Assembly: GCA_009726095.1 (NCBI GenBank)
Contig: WLMZ01000005.1
Span: 1-64,000, forward strand
DNA length: 64,000 bases
Direction: 5' to 3'
From: Actinomycetota bacterium
GTDB taxonomy: Bacteria; Actinomycetota; Acidimicrobiia; Acidimicrobiales; Ilumatobacteraceae
In this document: in pieces, positions 31,601 through 41,131 of the stretch
Layout of the letters: the number at the start of each line of letters is the position of its first letter
Position numbering within the stretch: position 1 is the first letter of the stretch
The notes under the pieces: generated by a model
The model's database searches: none
What the model was told of the DNA's origin: nothing
The model's input: only the letters and a program-made list of their open reading frames with translations
Program-made: the position numbers and the translations under genes

Positions 31601-32486
31601 GGTGTCGGTGCCTGATGCTGCCCAACAGCCGACCCGTTGCATTGCCAGCGACAACCACCCAGCGAGCCCGGCCGGCCTTCGACCGGAGGCTCCCGAGCCT
31701 GCGCAGCAACCACACCCAGTTCTTCAGACCGCGCCATGCCGGCGGTGTCGACCGGTGCAACGCTGCAAGCCGCCGGGCGATCATCGGCGCAGCGGCGCCG
31801 TACCGCACAGCCTGCTTCCACAGGGCAGCCATGCTGGTCCGGTTGCGGTAGTGGACGACCGCCATGGGCGCGAACTCCAATTCGATGCCACCGTGCCACA
31901 GCCGCAGGCACAGATCGATGTCTTCGCCAACCGACAGGCTGGTGTCGAAACCACCGAAGCGCAGGAAGGTCTCCCGGCGAACACCAAGATTGGCGCTGGC
32001 GCCGAACGGAAAGATCCCGGCAAAGGTCTGCGCCCCAGTGGCCAGCGCGCTGCCATAGACGTTGCGCAGCCAGGGCGGATTGAGCTGCTGCTGATCCTGT
32101 GGGCCGGTCACCGCCACCGAACGCAACAAACCCTCGCCCATCGCCGAGACCCATTGATCGCCGACCATGTCGTCGGCATCGCAGAACGCAACCAGATGCC
32201 CTCGCGCACGGCTGACTCCCGCGTTCCGCGCATACGACGGGCCCCGCTGCTCGGCGGCAGTGATCAGCCGGACGAACGGGCGCGATGCTGCGAATGCACC
32301 GACGAGCACCGCTGTTTCATCTGTAGAGCCGTTGTCTGCCACGATGATCTCAAAACCGGGGGCCCATTGCTGGCCTGCCAGAGCCTGCAGTTGATCCAGA
32401 ATCGTTGCCGCAGCGTTGAACGCCGGAATCACAATACTGAGTTCAGGATCAGGCCCCTCGATGGCTGGGTCAGCGTTCTCTGCCAC
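31590..32486 (-). CDS. Family 2 glycosyltransferase (paralog of 34427-35296)
   Basis: LSIVIPAFNAAATILDQLQAL...FEIIVADNGSTDET...FCDADDMVGDQWV...GRARWVVVAGNATGRLLGSIRHRHLYL. Start refined to GTG 32486. Confidence 0.83.
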   Translation of the reverse strand: MAENADPAIEGPDPELSIVIPAFNAAATILDQLQALAGQQWAPGFEIIVADNGSTDETAVLVGAFAASRPFVRLITAAEQRGPSYARNAGVSRARGHLVAFCDADDMVGDQWVSAMGEGLLRSVAVTGPQDQQQLNPPWLRNVYGSALATGAQTFAGIFPFGASANLGVRRETFLRFGGFDTSLSVGEDIDLCLRLWHGGIELEFAPMAVVHYRNRTSMAALWKQAVRYGAAAPMIARRLAALHRSTPPAWRGLKNWVWLLRRLGSLRSKAGRARWVVVAGNATGRLLGSIRHRHLYL

Positions 32487-33414
32487 GGTGCCACAGGACC
32501 TGACGGGCCAGTCCCGTCTCGAGATCGGTGACCGGCTCCCAGCCCAGCAGGGTGCGAGCACGTTCGATGGATCCACCGGTTCGCTCGACATCACCGGGCT
32601 GTGCGGCCTGCCAAATAAGCGGCACTGGCTGGCCGACGGCCGCGCCGACAGCTTCGAGCAGTTCGCTCACCGTTGTCGACGCGCCGCCGGCGATGTTCAT
32701 GACGGCGCCCGGCGCCAGATCGCCGGTGGCAGCAAGCACGTTGGCCTGTACGACATCACCGACATACGTGAAATCACGCACATGGGAACCGTCGCCGAAC
32801 ACGTTGAACGGAGTGCCGTGAACGGCCGCTTCGATCATGCGGTGAATCGCCATGTCAGGCCGCTGCCGCGGGCCGTACACGGTGAAGTAACGAAGCGAAA
32901 CGACGGGGACATCGAAGTTCGACGCGTAGGCGTTGCAGAGCAGCTCAGCCGCCAGCTTGGTGACACCGTAGGGGCTGTGCGGGTGCGGCGGATCGGATTC
33001 CATCGTCGGGTAGCTGGCGGCATTGCCATAGATCGACGAACTTGATGCATACACGAAGCGCTTGATGGATCGGTAGCGCACGGCCTCGAGCAGGCGCTGC
33101 GTGACGTCGACATTGATCTCGTTGTACAAACGGAAGCCGTCGGCCCAGGACAGGCGAACGCCCGGCTGACCAGCCTGATGGAAGACCACATCAACGCCGT
33201 CCAGAAGCGGACCCAGGTCGGTGGACAGCAGGTCGGCTTCGACCAGCTCGAACGACGGATTCGCGTGCAGCGAGACGAGGTTGGATCGCTTGGCGCGTTC
33301 CTCGTAATACGCAGTGAACCGATCGACCCCACGCACCTGCCAGCCGTCGGCGACCAATCGATCGGCGAGGTTGCTTCCGATGAACCCGGCAACACCGGTG
33401 ACAAGTGCAAGCAT
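32470..33414 (-). CDS. NAD-dependent sugar epimerase/dehydratase (GalE / UDP-glucuronate 4-epimerase type)
   Basis: MLALVTGVAGFIGSNLADRLVADGW...SSSSIYGNAASYPTMESDPPHPHSPYGVTKLAAELL...YFTVYGPRQRPDMAI. Confidence 0.9.
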   Translation of the reverse strand: MLALVTGVAGFIGSNLADRLVADGWQVRGVDRFTAYYEERAKRSNLVSLHANPSFELVEADLLSTDLGPLLDGVDVVFHQAGQPGVRLSWADGFRLYNEINVDVTQRLLEAVRYRSIKRFVYASSSSIYGNAASYPTMESDPPHPHSPYGVTKLAAELLCNAYASNFDVPVVSLRYFTVYGPRQRPDMAIHRMIEAAVHGTPFNVFGDGSHVRDFTYVGDVVQANVLAATGDLAPGAVMNIAGGASTTVSELLEAVGAAVGQPVPLIWQAAQPGDVERTGGSIERARTLLGWEPVTDLETGLARQVLWHRGRER

Positions 33415-33503
33415 GGCCGAATCCTAGATGACCGTCCATGAGATTGGCGCGTGGGCTGTCATCGCTACTCTGCCCTTGCGAATTGTGCACGGTCCAACGC
33501 AGT

Positions 33504-34382
33504 TCAGCGTGCAGGCTCCGTCTCTCGTCGGACCTTCCAACGGGGCGCAGTCAGTCGCCACCTGATCCGTCGCGCCAGAATGAGCATCGAACGCAGGGTT
33601 GCCGATGATCTGCTGGGCCGGACAAGACCGAACACAGCTTTGATTTCCTCGTCGATCGGACGACGGGCACGCCCCGACACGAGGTTGCCAGAGAGGTTCT
33701 CTCCCGTTCCGATGACCCACATGGCGCCTGGGAACGGCAACGCCTCCATGCGATGACCCCGTGTCGCAAGGTGCTCCTCCCAGAGTCCATGCCCACCGAG
33801 GAGATGACACAGATGCTCGTCGTCGATCGCGTCGATCACCTCGGCCTTGGTCGAGTCGACCCTGATGCCGTCAGGCACCCCCAGCAGATCGGCTCGCAGC
33901 ATGGCCGTCGAGCCGTTCTTGAGGTGAAAGCCATCGGGAACATGATTGACCATCGACGTGCCCGCCGTGTGGATGAAACCTTCGGCAAAGTACCAACCGG
34001 GGTGGCCGACGCGGGCGTTGGCATACTCGGCAAGGCCGCTGTGCACGTAGTCGTCGGCATCGAACATCATGACGTGGTCGGCATTCATCTGATGAGCAAC
34101 GGACACGCCCACTGCCAACTTGACTCCCTTGTCGAGATGGGACTCGAGGAGGCCAAGTCGGTGTGTTCGACGGGTGCTTGCAGGTGGGAAGCCGACAGCG
34201 TGATAGCTCACGCGCGGATCAGAGAATTCCACCTCGGGCATGCTGTTGTGCACCACGACCACTCGGAAGTCCGGGTCGGTTTGCCGACAGACTGACCGAA
34301 GGCTCTGGTCGAGCAACCGACCCACACGTTGGTACGAGGAACTGTTGTGAGGGTGACGAATGGAGGTGACGAACACGAGCAC
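33504..34382 (-). CDS. Family 2-type glycosyltransferase, intact paralog of the 28.1-28.8 kb pseudogene
   Basis: VFVTSIRHPHNSSSYQRVGRLLDQSLRSVCRQTDPDFRVVVVHNSMPEVEF...DHVMMFDADDYVHSGL. Confidence 0.75.
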   Translation of the reverse strand: MLVFVTSIRHPHNSSSYQRVGRLLDQSLRSVCRQTDPDFRVVVVHNSMPEVEFSDPRVSYHAVGFPPASTRRTHRLGLLESHLDKGVKLAVGVSVAHQMNADHVMMFDADDYVHSGLAEYANARVGHPGWYFAEGFIHTAGTSMVNHVPDGFHLKNGSTAMLRADLLGVPDGIRVDSTKAEVIDAIDDEHLCHLLGGHGLWEEHLATRGHRMEALPFPGAMWVIGTGENLSGNLVSGRARRPIDEEIKAVFGLVRPSRSSATLRSMLILARRIRWRLTAPRWKVRRETEPAR

Positions 34383-34426
34383 CGAGAGATGATACGAGCG
34401 AACGACGAGCCATTACAGTTTGGGTC

Positions 34427-35296
34427 ATGGATATCTGCGTGGTCATCCCGGCACGCAACGAGGAGAACCGACTCGGCGACCAGCTCAATGCCCTGCTGTC
34501 GCAGCACTACGCCGGCAGCTGGGAAATCATCGTGGTCGACAACGGTTCCACCGACGGCACCGTTGCTCTCGTCGAGAACCTTGCCCTCACCAACCCGCGC
34601 CTGCGTGTCATCACTGCTGCCGAGAAGGCCGACCAGTCCTACGCAGCCAACTCCGGCGTTGCCGCCGCCACCACCGCCGATGCCGTCATCTTCTGCGACG
34701 CCGACGACATCGTGGCACCGGGTTGGTTGGCTGCGATGGCGCAGGCTCTGCAGAACCACCCGGTCGTCACAGGGGTCAACGAACTCGATCGCCTCAACCC
34801 ACCATGGCTTGCCGATTCGCGTGGACGCACCAGCGACGAGGGGCTGCAGACATTCGGCGGCATCTTCCCGACGGTGCACGGCAACACCTACGGCGTGCAG
34901 CGTGGCGTCTGGACAATCACCGGGCCACTCGCCGAGGATTTCTCCCGCCACGGCGTGCTGGCCGACGCCGAGTTCTCGCTGCGATGCTGGCTCAACGGCG
35001 TCGAGATCTTCGGCGTGCCTGAGGCCATCGTGCACTATCGCTATCGCGCCGAGGCCCGCCAGCTCTGGCGGCAGGGATTCAGCTACGGATCGCATCGACC
35101 GCTGATCGCCAAGCTGCTCAAAGAGCACGGCAAGCCAACGCCCCCACGCTTCGGTGGCTGGAAATCGTGGGTCCTGCTGGTGCTCAAGGTGCCCACCGTG
35201 GTGACGCGCACTGGTCGGGCGCGCTGGATGTGGATCGCCGGTAATCGCTTTGGTCAGGTTGTCGGATCCATCCGGTACCGCACGCTCATGCTCTGA
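34427..35296 (+). CDS. Family 2 glycosyltransferase
   Basis: MDICVVIPARNEENRLGDQLNALLSQHYAGSWEIIVVDNGSTDGTVALVE...FCDADDIVAPGWL. Confidence 0.88.
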   Translation: MDICVVIPARNEENRLGDQLNALLSQHYAGSWEIIVVDNGSTDGTVALVENLALTNPRLRVITAAEKADQSYAANSGVAAATTADAVIFCDADDIVAPGWLAAMAQALQNHPVVTGVNELDRLNPPWLADSRGRTSDEGLQTFGGIFPTVHGNTYGVQRGVWTITGPLAEDFSRHGVLADAEFSLRCWLNGVEIFGVPEAIVHYRYRAEARQLWRQGFSYGSHRPLIAKLLKEHGKPTPPRFGGWKSWVLLVLKVPTVVTRTGRARWMWIAGNRFGQVVGSIRYRTLML

Positions 35297-36194
35297 CTCC
35301 ATCCGGCTCCGGCCGGCGCACGACGTAGACGAAGGTCTCGCCGACGAAACGCCGACTGGGTCGAGCCACCCCACGGATCCAACGCGCCAACCGTCGACCC
35401 TGAATTCGGACAATCCGACGCGGTCCGAGGCTGGCGAACCCCATCACCGGCCAACCCCGGCCACGGGCCCACGCGCGTATGTCGCGTAGCACCGCAACCG
35501 GGGTGCGACCGCGCGAACCGGACGCGGTGAACGCCTCAGCCAGCAGCAGATCGTGTCGTTGAGCGAGTTCGGCAATACCGCTGGGAAACGCGAACAGGAT
35601 GTGATCCACGTTCTCCCACACATTGCCCCGCTGGCCTGCTCGTACCCGAGAGGGCGCCCAGGGATTCGGTGTGGTGATGATCAGCTCGCCGACCGGAGCG
35701 AGAGCGACAGCAGCGGTACGGAACAACATGTCCATTGACTCCACATGCTCGATGAGCTCGCCGGCGACGATGACATCGAACGGCGACTCCACCGCCAACG
35801 GGCCGAGGCCCGACGTGAGGTCGTGCGAGACGGCCACGTAACCGAGCCGGTTCATTTCCGCGACGCCCTCGTCGAGTACATCGACGCCGACGCACCGTTG
35901 GGCAACACCGGCGATCCGGCCGTGCAACCAATCGGGCGAGCTCATCCGCGCGATGTCATGGGCGACGCAGCCGATGTCGAGCACCCGCTTGCCGCGGCAA
36001 CGGTCGAGCAGAAACACGGTGCGATTCTTGATGGGGTCGCGCCAGGCGTTGCGCAGCACCTCACCGCGGGACGCCAGCGCCGAGGCTGCGTTGGGGTCGT
36101 CGGCGTGATCAGCCCATCGGCCATGTTTCGTCGCCGCCGGCGTGGCCGACCATGCCAGCGCGGTTTCGAATTCCTGCGACCGCGAATACCTCAC
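35286..36194 (-). CDS. Class I SAM-dependent methyltransferase
   Basis: GKRVLDIGCVAHDIARMSSPDWLHG...FDVIVAGELIEHVESMDMLFRTAAVALAPVGELIITTPNPWA. Start refined to GTG 36194. Confidence 0.8.
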   Translation of the reverse strand: MRYSRSQEFETALAWSATPAATKHGRWADHADDPNAASALASRGEVLRNAWRDPIKNRTVFLLDRCRGKRVLDIGCVAHDIARMSSPDWLHGRIAGVAQRCVGVDVLDEGVAEMNRLGYVAVSHDLTSGLGPLAVESPFDVIVAGELIEHVESMDMLFRTAAVALAPVGELIITTPNPWAPSRVRAGQRGNVWENVDHILFAFPSGIAELAQRHDLLLAEAFTASGSRGRTPVAVLRDIRAWARGRGWPVMGFASLGPRRIVRIQGRRLARWIRGVARPSRRFVGETFVYVVRRPEPDGVRA

Positions 36195-36198
36195 GGCG

Positions 36199-37503
36199 CT
36201 ACAGCACCTCGCCCGTGAACGAGTGTCCACGCAGCAGGTTCTTGGTGTCGAACACGCGACGCGCATGGGTGGAGATGGCAACTGGATCGAACTCGGCGTG
36301 ATCGACCAACACCACGACCACCTCGGCATCGGCCAGCTCGGCCGGCGAGAACGGCACCAGAGGGAACTTCACCTGTTGTGCGTTGACCTCGGCGATGTAT
36401 GGATCGCAGAAGCGAATCTCGGCGCCGCTGGCCGCAAGGCGGTTCGCCACGGCAACACTGGGGCTTTCGCGCCAGTCGCTGGTGCCGGCCTTGTAGGCCA
36501 GGCCAAGCAGCAGCATCCGGGCACCGTTCACCGCGATGCGATCGTGGTTCAACAGAGCAGTGATGCGGTCGTGCACGTAGTCGGGCATGTGCTCGTTGAC
36601 ATCGTTGGCCAGCTCGACGAAGCGGAACGTATGGCCAAGGTGCTGCTTCACCCGCCATGCCAAATAGCTGGGGTCAATCGGCAGGCAGTGCCCGCCAACA
36701 CCGGGTCCCGGCGTGAACTTCATGAACCCGAATGGCTTTGTCGCCGCTGCGTCGATGGCCCGCCAGATGTCGACATCGAGATCGCGAGCGAACATGGCCA
36801 GTTCGTTGACCAGAGCAATGTTGACATGACGGAAGGTGTTCTCGAGCAACTTCACCAGCTCGGCCTCAGCAGCGGAACCAACGGGAACGGTGGAGTCGAC
36901 AACTGCAGAAAAAAACGCATCGACAGCAGCGAGCGAATCGGCATCGACACCGCTCACCACCTTTGGGGTGTTCTTCAAGCCGTAGCGGGCGTTGCCGGGG
37001 TCGATGCGCTCGGGCGAGTACCCGCAGAAAAAGCTGCCGGGCGCCAGCCCGGATTCGCTCACCAACAACGGTGCGAGCAACTCCGACGTGGTGCCCGGGT
37101 AGGTCGTGCTCTCGAGGATCACACAGGCACCCGGCCGCAGGTGAGCGGCCAGCGATCGCCCGGCGGCCTCGATGTAGGTCAGGTCGGGCAGGCCGTCGGC
37201 AAGTGGGGTGGGCACGCTGATGACCGCAACGTCGAAGTCGACCAGATTGGCTGGATCGGTGGTGGGCAGATATCCGAGCGCGAGCGCCTCGGCGAGTTCG
37301 GCGTCGCTGACGTCGCCGACATAGCTCGTGCCCGCAGCGAGCGAGTTCGCTCGCGCTGCCGATGCCTCGAATCCCACCACGGGAAAGCCGACCTGCACCG
37401 CACGCATGGCCACCGGGAGCCCGACATAACCCTGACCGACGACCACCACTTTGGCCGTTCGGTCAGCAATACGACTCAGGAGCGATTCGAGTTGAGGCGA
37501 CAT
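36199..37503 (-). CDS. Nucleotide-sugar dehydrogenase (UDP-glucose/UDP-HexNAc 6-dehydrogenase family)
   Basis: VVVVGQGYVGLPVAMRAVQVGFPVVGFE...FCGYSPERIDPGN...TFRHVNIALVNELAMF...GPGVGGHCLPIDPSYLAWR. Confidence 0.93.
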   Translation of the reverse strand: MSPQLESLLSRIADRTAKVVVVGQGYVGLPVAMRAVQVGFPVVGFEASAARANSLAAGTSYVGDVSDAELAEALALGYLPTTDPANLVDFDVAVISVPTPLADGLPDLTYIEAAGRSLAAHLRPGACVILESTTYPGTTSELLAPLLVSESGLAPGSFFCGYSPERIDPGNARYGLKNTPKVVSGVDADSLAAVDAFFSAVVDSTVPVGSAAEAELVKLLENTFRHVNIALVNELAMFARDLDVDIWRAIDAAATKPFGFMKFTPGPGVGGHCLPIDPSYLAWRVKQHLGHTFRFVELANDVNEHMPDYVHDRITALLNHDRIAVNGARMLLLGLAYKAGTSDWRESPSVAVANRLAASGAEIRFCDPYIAEVNAQQVKFPLVPFSPAELADAEVVVVLVDHAEFDPVAISTHARRVFDTKNLLRGHSFTGEVL

Positions 37504-37572
37504 GGGGGGTCAGCACACGCTTTCGGTTCGTTGCGAGAACCCTGATCCTACTTGCTCTGACAGACTGGGAGA

Positions 37573-38247
37573 ATGAGCTCGCGCCCGACGCAATCGCGGA
37601 CCACGCGATTGCTGGCGCTGACGGCAGGGTTGCTCATCGTGGCCGCATGCTGGCGGACATCGCGGCTGCACGAGCCCAGCCATCTCTGGGCCGCTGCCAC
37701 GACCATCGTGCTGGCCCTGGTGATGACCGAGGCCGTCCCCAAGCTCTGGCGGTTGTTGCCCACGCCCGGGGCGCTTGCGATCGTGATCGCCAGCTCGGCC
37801 GCAGCGGTGTTCGCGTGCGTACCCGAGACCAGCGACCAAATGGGTGACCTGGCGCTGGTCATCATGGTCGGCTTCGTTCTCGAGGTCTTCCGGCGACGCC
37901 AGCTCCCGGTGTGGTGGCATCTCGGAACCGGCGGCCTCGTGCTCTGGTCCGGTGTCTACGGCGCATACGGCCGCCAGAGCGCGCTGATCGGCGCGTTCTT
38001 CGCGCAGTGGCCTGTGCTCATCGTCCCGTTGGTGCTGCTCGTGCGGCCGCGCATGGGCCGCGCTCGCGAAGCGCTTCGCTGGCTGATCGCCGCGTTCGGC
38101 GCAGTGGCGGCGATCCTCGTCGCCCGTACCGGCGCGCTGCAGCCGACAGCGACGCCGGCGCTGACCTCCGTTGCCGTGTGGGGCGCGGCGTCACTGATCG
38201 CGGCGCTCATTGCAGCGCTGGCGGGCTCTCGCTCAATCGCGGTGTGA
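37573..38247 (+). CDS. Multi-pass membrane protein of unknown function
   Basis: 224 aa with about 6-7 hydrophobic segments; converges on the nucleotidyltransferase gene with a ~15-bp tail-to-tail overlap. Confidence 0.6.
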   Translation: MSSRPTQSRTTRLLALTAGLLIVAACWRTSRLHEPSHLWAAATTIVLALVMTEAVPKLWRLLPTPGALAIVIASSAAAVFACVPETSDQMGDLALVIMVGFVLEVFRRRQLPVWWHLGTGGLVLWSGVYGAYGRQSALIGAFFAQWPVLIVPLVLLVRPRMGRAREALRWLIAAFGAVAAILVARTGALQPTATPALTSVAVWGAASLIAALIAALAGSRSIAV

Positions 38248-39252
38248 GACCAGGGTCCACAGGTATCGGGGCACATCGAGCACCGGCATCGCGCCAATGG
38301 CGGTCAGGGCCTTGGCGCGGAACGGCCGCTCGGTGCGGAACACCTCCAGCGCCCGCAGGTCGGCGCGCGAGATGGGCCTTGCGATGGCACGTTGGTATGC
38401 CGGATGTGCAGTGTCGAGCTGCAGCCGCTGCCAACATTCGATGATTGCCGATGCAACAACCGGCTCGGCCCTCCAGTCGCGGGCGACCGAGAAGGCGTCG
38501 GCCCAATCTGCTCCGGTCACCAGGATCAGCTGCGCTACATCGCGCAGCGCCCGCAGGTATCGATAGCCGCCGAGCGATGCGTGATAACACGCGTGAAGCA
38601 GCCGGTCGGATGCACAGAAAGTGGGGATGGAACGACCGGCGAGCACAACGGAGTCCCGCGACTCGAAGACCTGTTCCATGCGTGATGTCACGCCGAAACG
38701 GCCGATCGCGAAGCGACGGTGCAGATCGATCTCCAGGCCGTCGGGCGTGGTGAACGTGGCGCCCTTGCCGTAGCGGTCGTCGTAGTCGCCTGGCAGGGCG
38801 CGAGCCGGGCGCGTGTAACCGCTTGCCAGTAGCGCTTCGATCGCTGCGTCCCAATGGGCCGGATGGACGACCAGGTCGACGTCGCCGAAGGTGCGAACGG
38901 CGGGATTCGGGTAGTCGAGATGCGCCACCGCTGCGCCCTTGGTGAGCCGCCACTCGACCGCAGCGTCATCGAGCAGCGTCGCTACCCGCACGACGAGTGC
39001 TTCCAGGATCACGCAGGCGCGCAGTTGTTGGTGCCACAGGTCCATGAGACCTGCCAGAAACGCCTCGTCAGGGATCGACACAGCACTGTCGATTGCAGCC
39101 ACGGCGAGAAACCCGGACAACGAGTCGTACTGCAGAAGATGCGACACCGTGGTGACCTCATCGGCTTGAAGGGCCACCAGCTGACTCGGTGGACACAACC
39201 CATGCCGAAGTGCTGCGACGAGAACAGGTGGATCAGCCGGTCTGTTCGACAT
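38233..39252 (-). CDS. Nucleotidyltransferase family protein (PF14907-type)
   Basis: VEWRLTKGAAVAHLDYPNPAVRTFGDVDLVVHPAHWDAAIEALLASGY...LEIDLHRRFAIGRFGV...RLLHACYHASLGGYRYLRALRDVAQLI. Start refined to ATG 39252. Confidence 0.75.
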   Translation of the reverse strand: MSNRPADPPVLVAALRHGLCPPSQLVALQADEVTTVSHLLQYDSLSGFLAVAAIDSAVSIPDEAFLAGLMDLWHQQLRACVILEALVVRVATLLDDAAVEWRLTKGAAVAHLDYPNPAVRTFGDVDLVVHPAHWDAAIEALLASGYTRPARALPGDYDDRYGKGATFTTPDGLEIDLHRRFAIGRFGVTSRMEQVFESRDSVVLAGRSIPTFCASDRLLHACYHASLGGYRYLRALRDVAQLILVTGADWADAFSVARDWRAEPVVASAIIECWQRLQLDTAHPAYQRAIARPISRADLRALEVFRTERPFRAKALTAIGAMPVLDVPRYLWTLVSHRD

Positions 39253-39496
39253 AACCACCCGCCAGCAACTGCTCGAGCAATCGTTCCACGGCTGGACGAA
39301 CCAGCTCAACAGTCGTGGAATACGCTTCGGCAAGCGCCGTCACGAGGGCCTCGGTCTCGACAGGATGCTGCAGGAGCTCCCACACCTCGCTGCCGGAGCC
39401 GAACACCTCTGATGGGGTGCCGCCGTCGGTAGCCAAGACCAGATAACCCGGCACCGATCGCCAGAGCACATTGCCGGCCCGCGACCAGATCACCAC
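39233..39496 (-). CDS. PqqD-like (RRE-fold) protein 1
   Basis: 87 aa: VLWRSVPGYLVLATDGGTPSEVFGSGSEVWELLQHPVETEALVTALAEAYSTTVELVRPAVERLLEQLLAGGYVE. Confidence 0.75.
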   Translation of the reverse strand: MVIWSRAGNVLWRSVPGYLVLATDGGTPSEVFGSGSEVWELLQHPVETEALVTALAEAYSTTVELVRPAVERLLEQLLAGGYVEQTG

Positions 39497-39618
39497 GGCC
39501 GCCGAGCAGCAGTTCGGTCGGGTCCTCTGCGCATGTTCCTCACGCTAGTTCGCCCGTCGCCCACACGCATTCGGGCGACATGTTGACCGGGGCCGGACGG
39601 GTCCGCAAAGCTGGGGCC

Positions 39619-39990
39619 GTGGCGACCTCACTGTTCGAAGCGAACGACCGCCCCACTGCCATCGGTCGCGTCAGCACCGCCATCATCGACGGCGAAGCGG
39701 TCTTGTACCACGAGGCCGCACGGACGGTGCATCGACTGAACGCCGTCGCCAGCAGCGTGTGGCTACTCAGCGATGGCGAGACATCGGTCAACGACATGGC
39801 TACCGAGCTGTCCGAGCTGTTCGCAGTTGATGCCGACGTGCTCGGCTCGGCGATCGACGAATCGCTCAAACTTCTTGCTGACGCAGGCCTCCTCGCGGGT
39901 CATGAGAAGCCGCTGCCCGACTTCATCGAGTCAATCGACGACTACGCCTCCGACGACAGCCGGATCATCCCCCGGCCCGGCGACCCTTGA
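39619..39990 (+). CDS. PqqD-like protein 2
   Basis: STAIIDGEAVLYHEAARTVHRLNAVASSVWLLSDGETSVNDMATELSELFAVDADVLGSAIDESLKLLADAGLL. GTG start proposed. Confidence 0.75.
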   Translation: MATSLFEANDRPTAIGRVSTAIIDGEAVLYHEAARTVHRLNAVASSVWLLSDGETSVNDMATELSELFAVDADVLGSAIDESLKLLADAGLLAGHEKPLPDFIESIDDYASDDSRIIPRPGDP

Positions 39991-40011
39991 GGCACTCCCG
40001 ATAACCGCTCC

Positions 40012-40779
40012 GTGTGGGCGGACACCATCGTGCTGCGCGTCGGCCACGAGCGAGATCTGCTCGTGGGCGTACAGGTAGACAGCGACGCCAACGCCAGCCG
40101 GGTTCGCGCACTCTTCCACCAGTGGATCGAAACAAACCCTCCCGAGGTGCCTCATCCGTTCCCGGCGGCGTTCAGTCTGCGTCTCGATCCGATCGATGCC
40201 CCAACCGGGCCAAACCCGGGTGGATTGCGGGCGGTCCCACAGCTTCGCCACGGAGCGACGACCATCGTCCGTTCCCGCGACCCGGACGACGTGCTTCGAG
40301 CCTTTGCGATCACGCTGGGCGGTATTCACCTCGGCCTGGATCCCAGAGAGCACATCTGGGTACCACTGCGCCCGTTCATTCGAAACGATTCCGTGGTGCT
40401 CGTCGAGGTCGACACGCCCACCCTGGTCAACGACCGTTTGCTCGGTGTCGACGGGATTCACGAGTTCGCGGCATGGAGCGTTGCCGTCTCCGGCGATCGC
40501 TCAGCGCGCATCCCACCCCCACTGCCAGAGTTGGCGTGGCATGCCATCGGAGTGGAGCCACCTGTTGCAGAGTGGCAGCAGTTTCATCTCGCCGGCATTG
40601 TCGTGCATCACCCGCAGCCAATCTCGACCGTCGATCTGGTTGCCCGACTGGCGCTGAAGAGCATCGATGCCACCTGGTTCTCATTGGTCGCCGCACTCGC
40701 CGAACAGGGAGACGTCTGCGCTGCCGACGACGGCCGCGAGCTGCGTCAACAGGTGCGCCGACTACTCGACGGCGCATAG
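40012..40779 (+). CDS. HprK-related-like protein lacking a recognisable P-loop (putative pseudokinase)
   Basis: Overall layout similar to neighbouring kinase-like proteins but the region aligned to the P-loop is WVPLRPFIRNDSVVLVEVDTPTLVND, with no GxxGxGK[ST]. Confidence 0.45.
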   Translation: MWADTIVLRVGHERDLLVGVQVDSDANASRVRALFHQWIETNPPEVPHPFPAAFSLRLDPIDAPTGPNPGGLRAVPQLRHGATTIVRSRDPDDVLRAFAITLGGIHLGLDPREHIWVPLRPFIRNDSVVLVEVDTPTLVNDRLLGVDGIHEFAAWSVAVSGDRSARIPPPLPELAWHAIGVEPPVAEWQQFHLAGIVVHHPQPISTVDLVARLALKSIDATWFSLVAALAEQGDVCAADDGRELRQQVRRLLDGA

Positions 40780-40801
40780 CGCCCGGCACCGACGCCGGCG
40801 C

Positions 40802-41131
40802 TCACGAGTCGGGCGGCACCATCTCGGGGGCGGGGTCGACACCGTGCAGAAAGCCGCTCTCGCCGAATCGTCTGATCGCGGCTTCCACGTCGGCCTCCAC
40901 GGCGGTGGATGGCAAGGAGAAGAGCCGAGCAACCCGCGCGCAGATTTCCGACACCGTTGCCCGGCCATCGCAACCGGACCAGATCACCATCGATGTCCGG
41001 TTCAGCAGCGCCGAGTGGCGGCTGCTCGTGTCGTACAACACGGCCTCGTCATCGAGATAGGCCGCAACGACGCTTGCACCCGGAATCGGCACGAACCCCG
41101 ATCTGACCACCTCGTCGGCGAAAGGCATCAT
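40802..41131 (-). CDS. PqqD-like protein 3
   Basis: ASVVAAYLDDEAVLYDTSSRHSALLNRTSMVIWSGCDGRATVSEICARVARLFSLPSTAVEADVEAAIRRFGESGFL; ATGA overlap with the upstream kinase gene. Confidence 0.78.
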   Translation of the reverse strand: MMPFADEVVRSGFVPIPGASVVAAYLDDEAVLYDTSSRHSALLNRTSMVIWSGCDGRATVSEICARVARLFSLPSTAVEADVEAAIRRFGESGFLHGVDPAPEMVPPDS

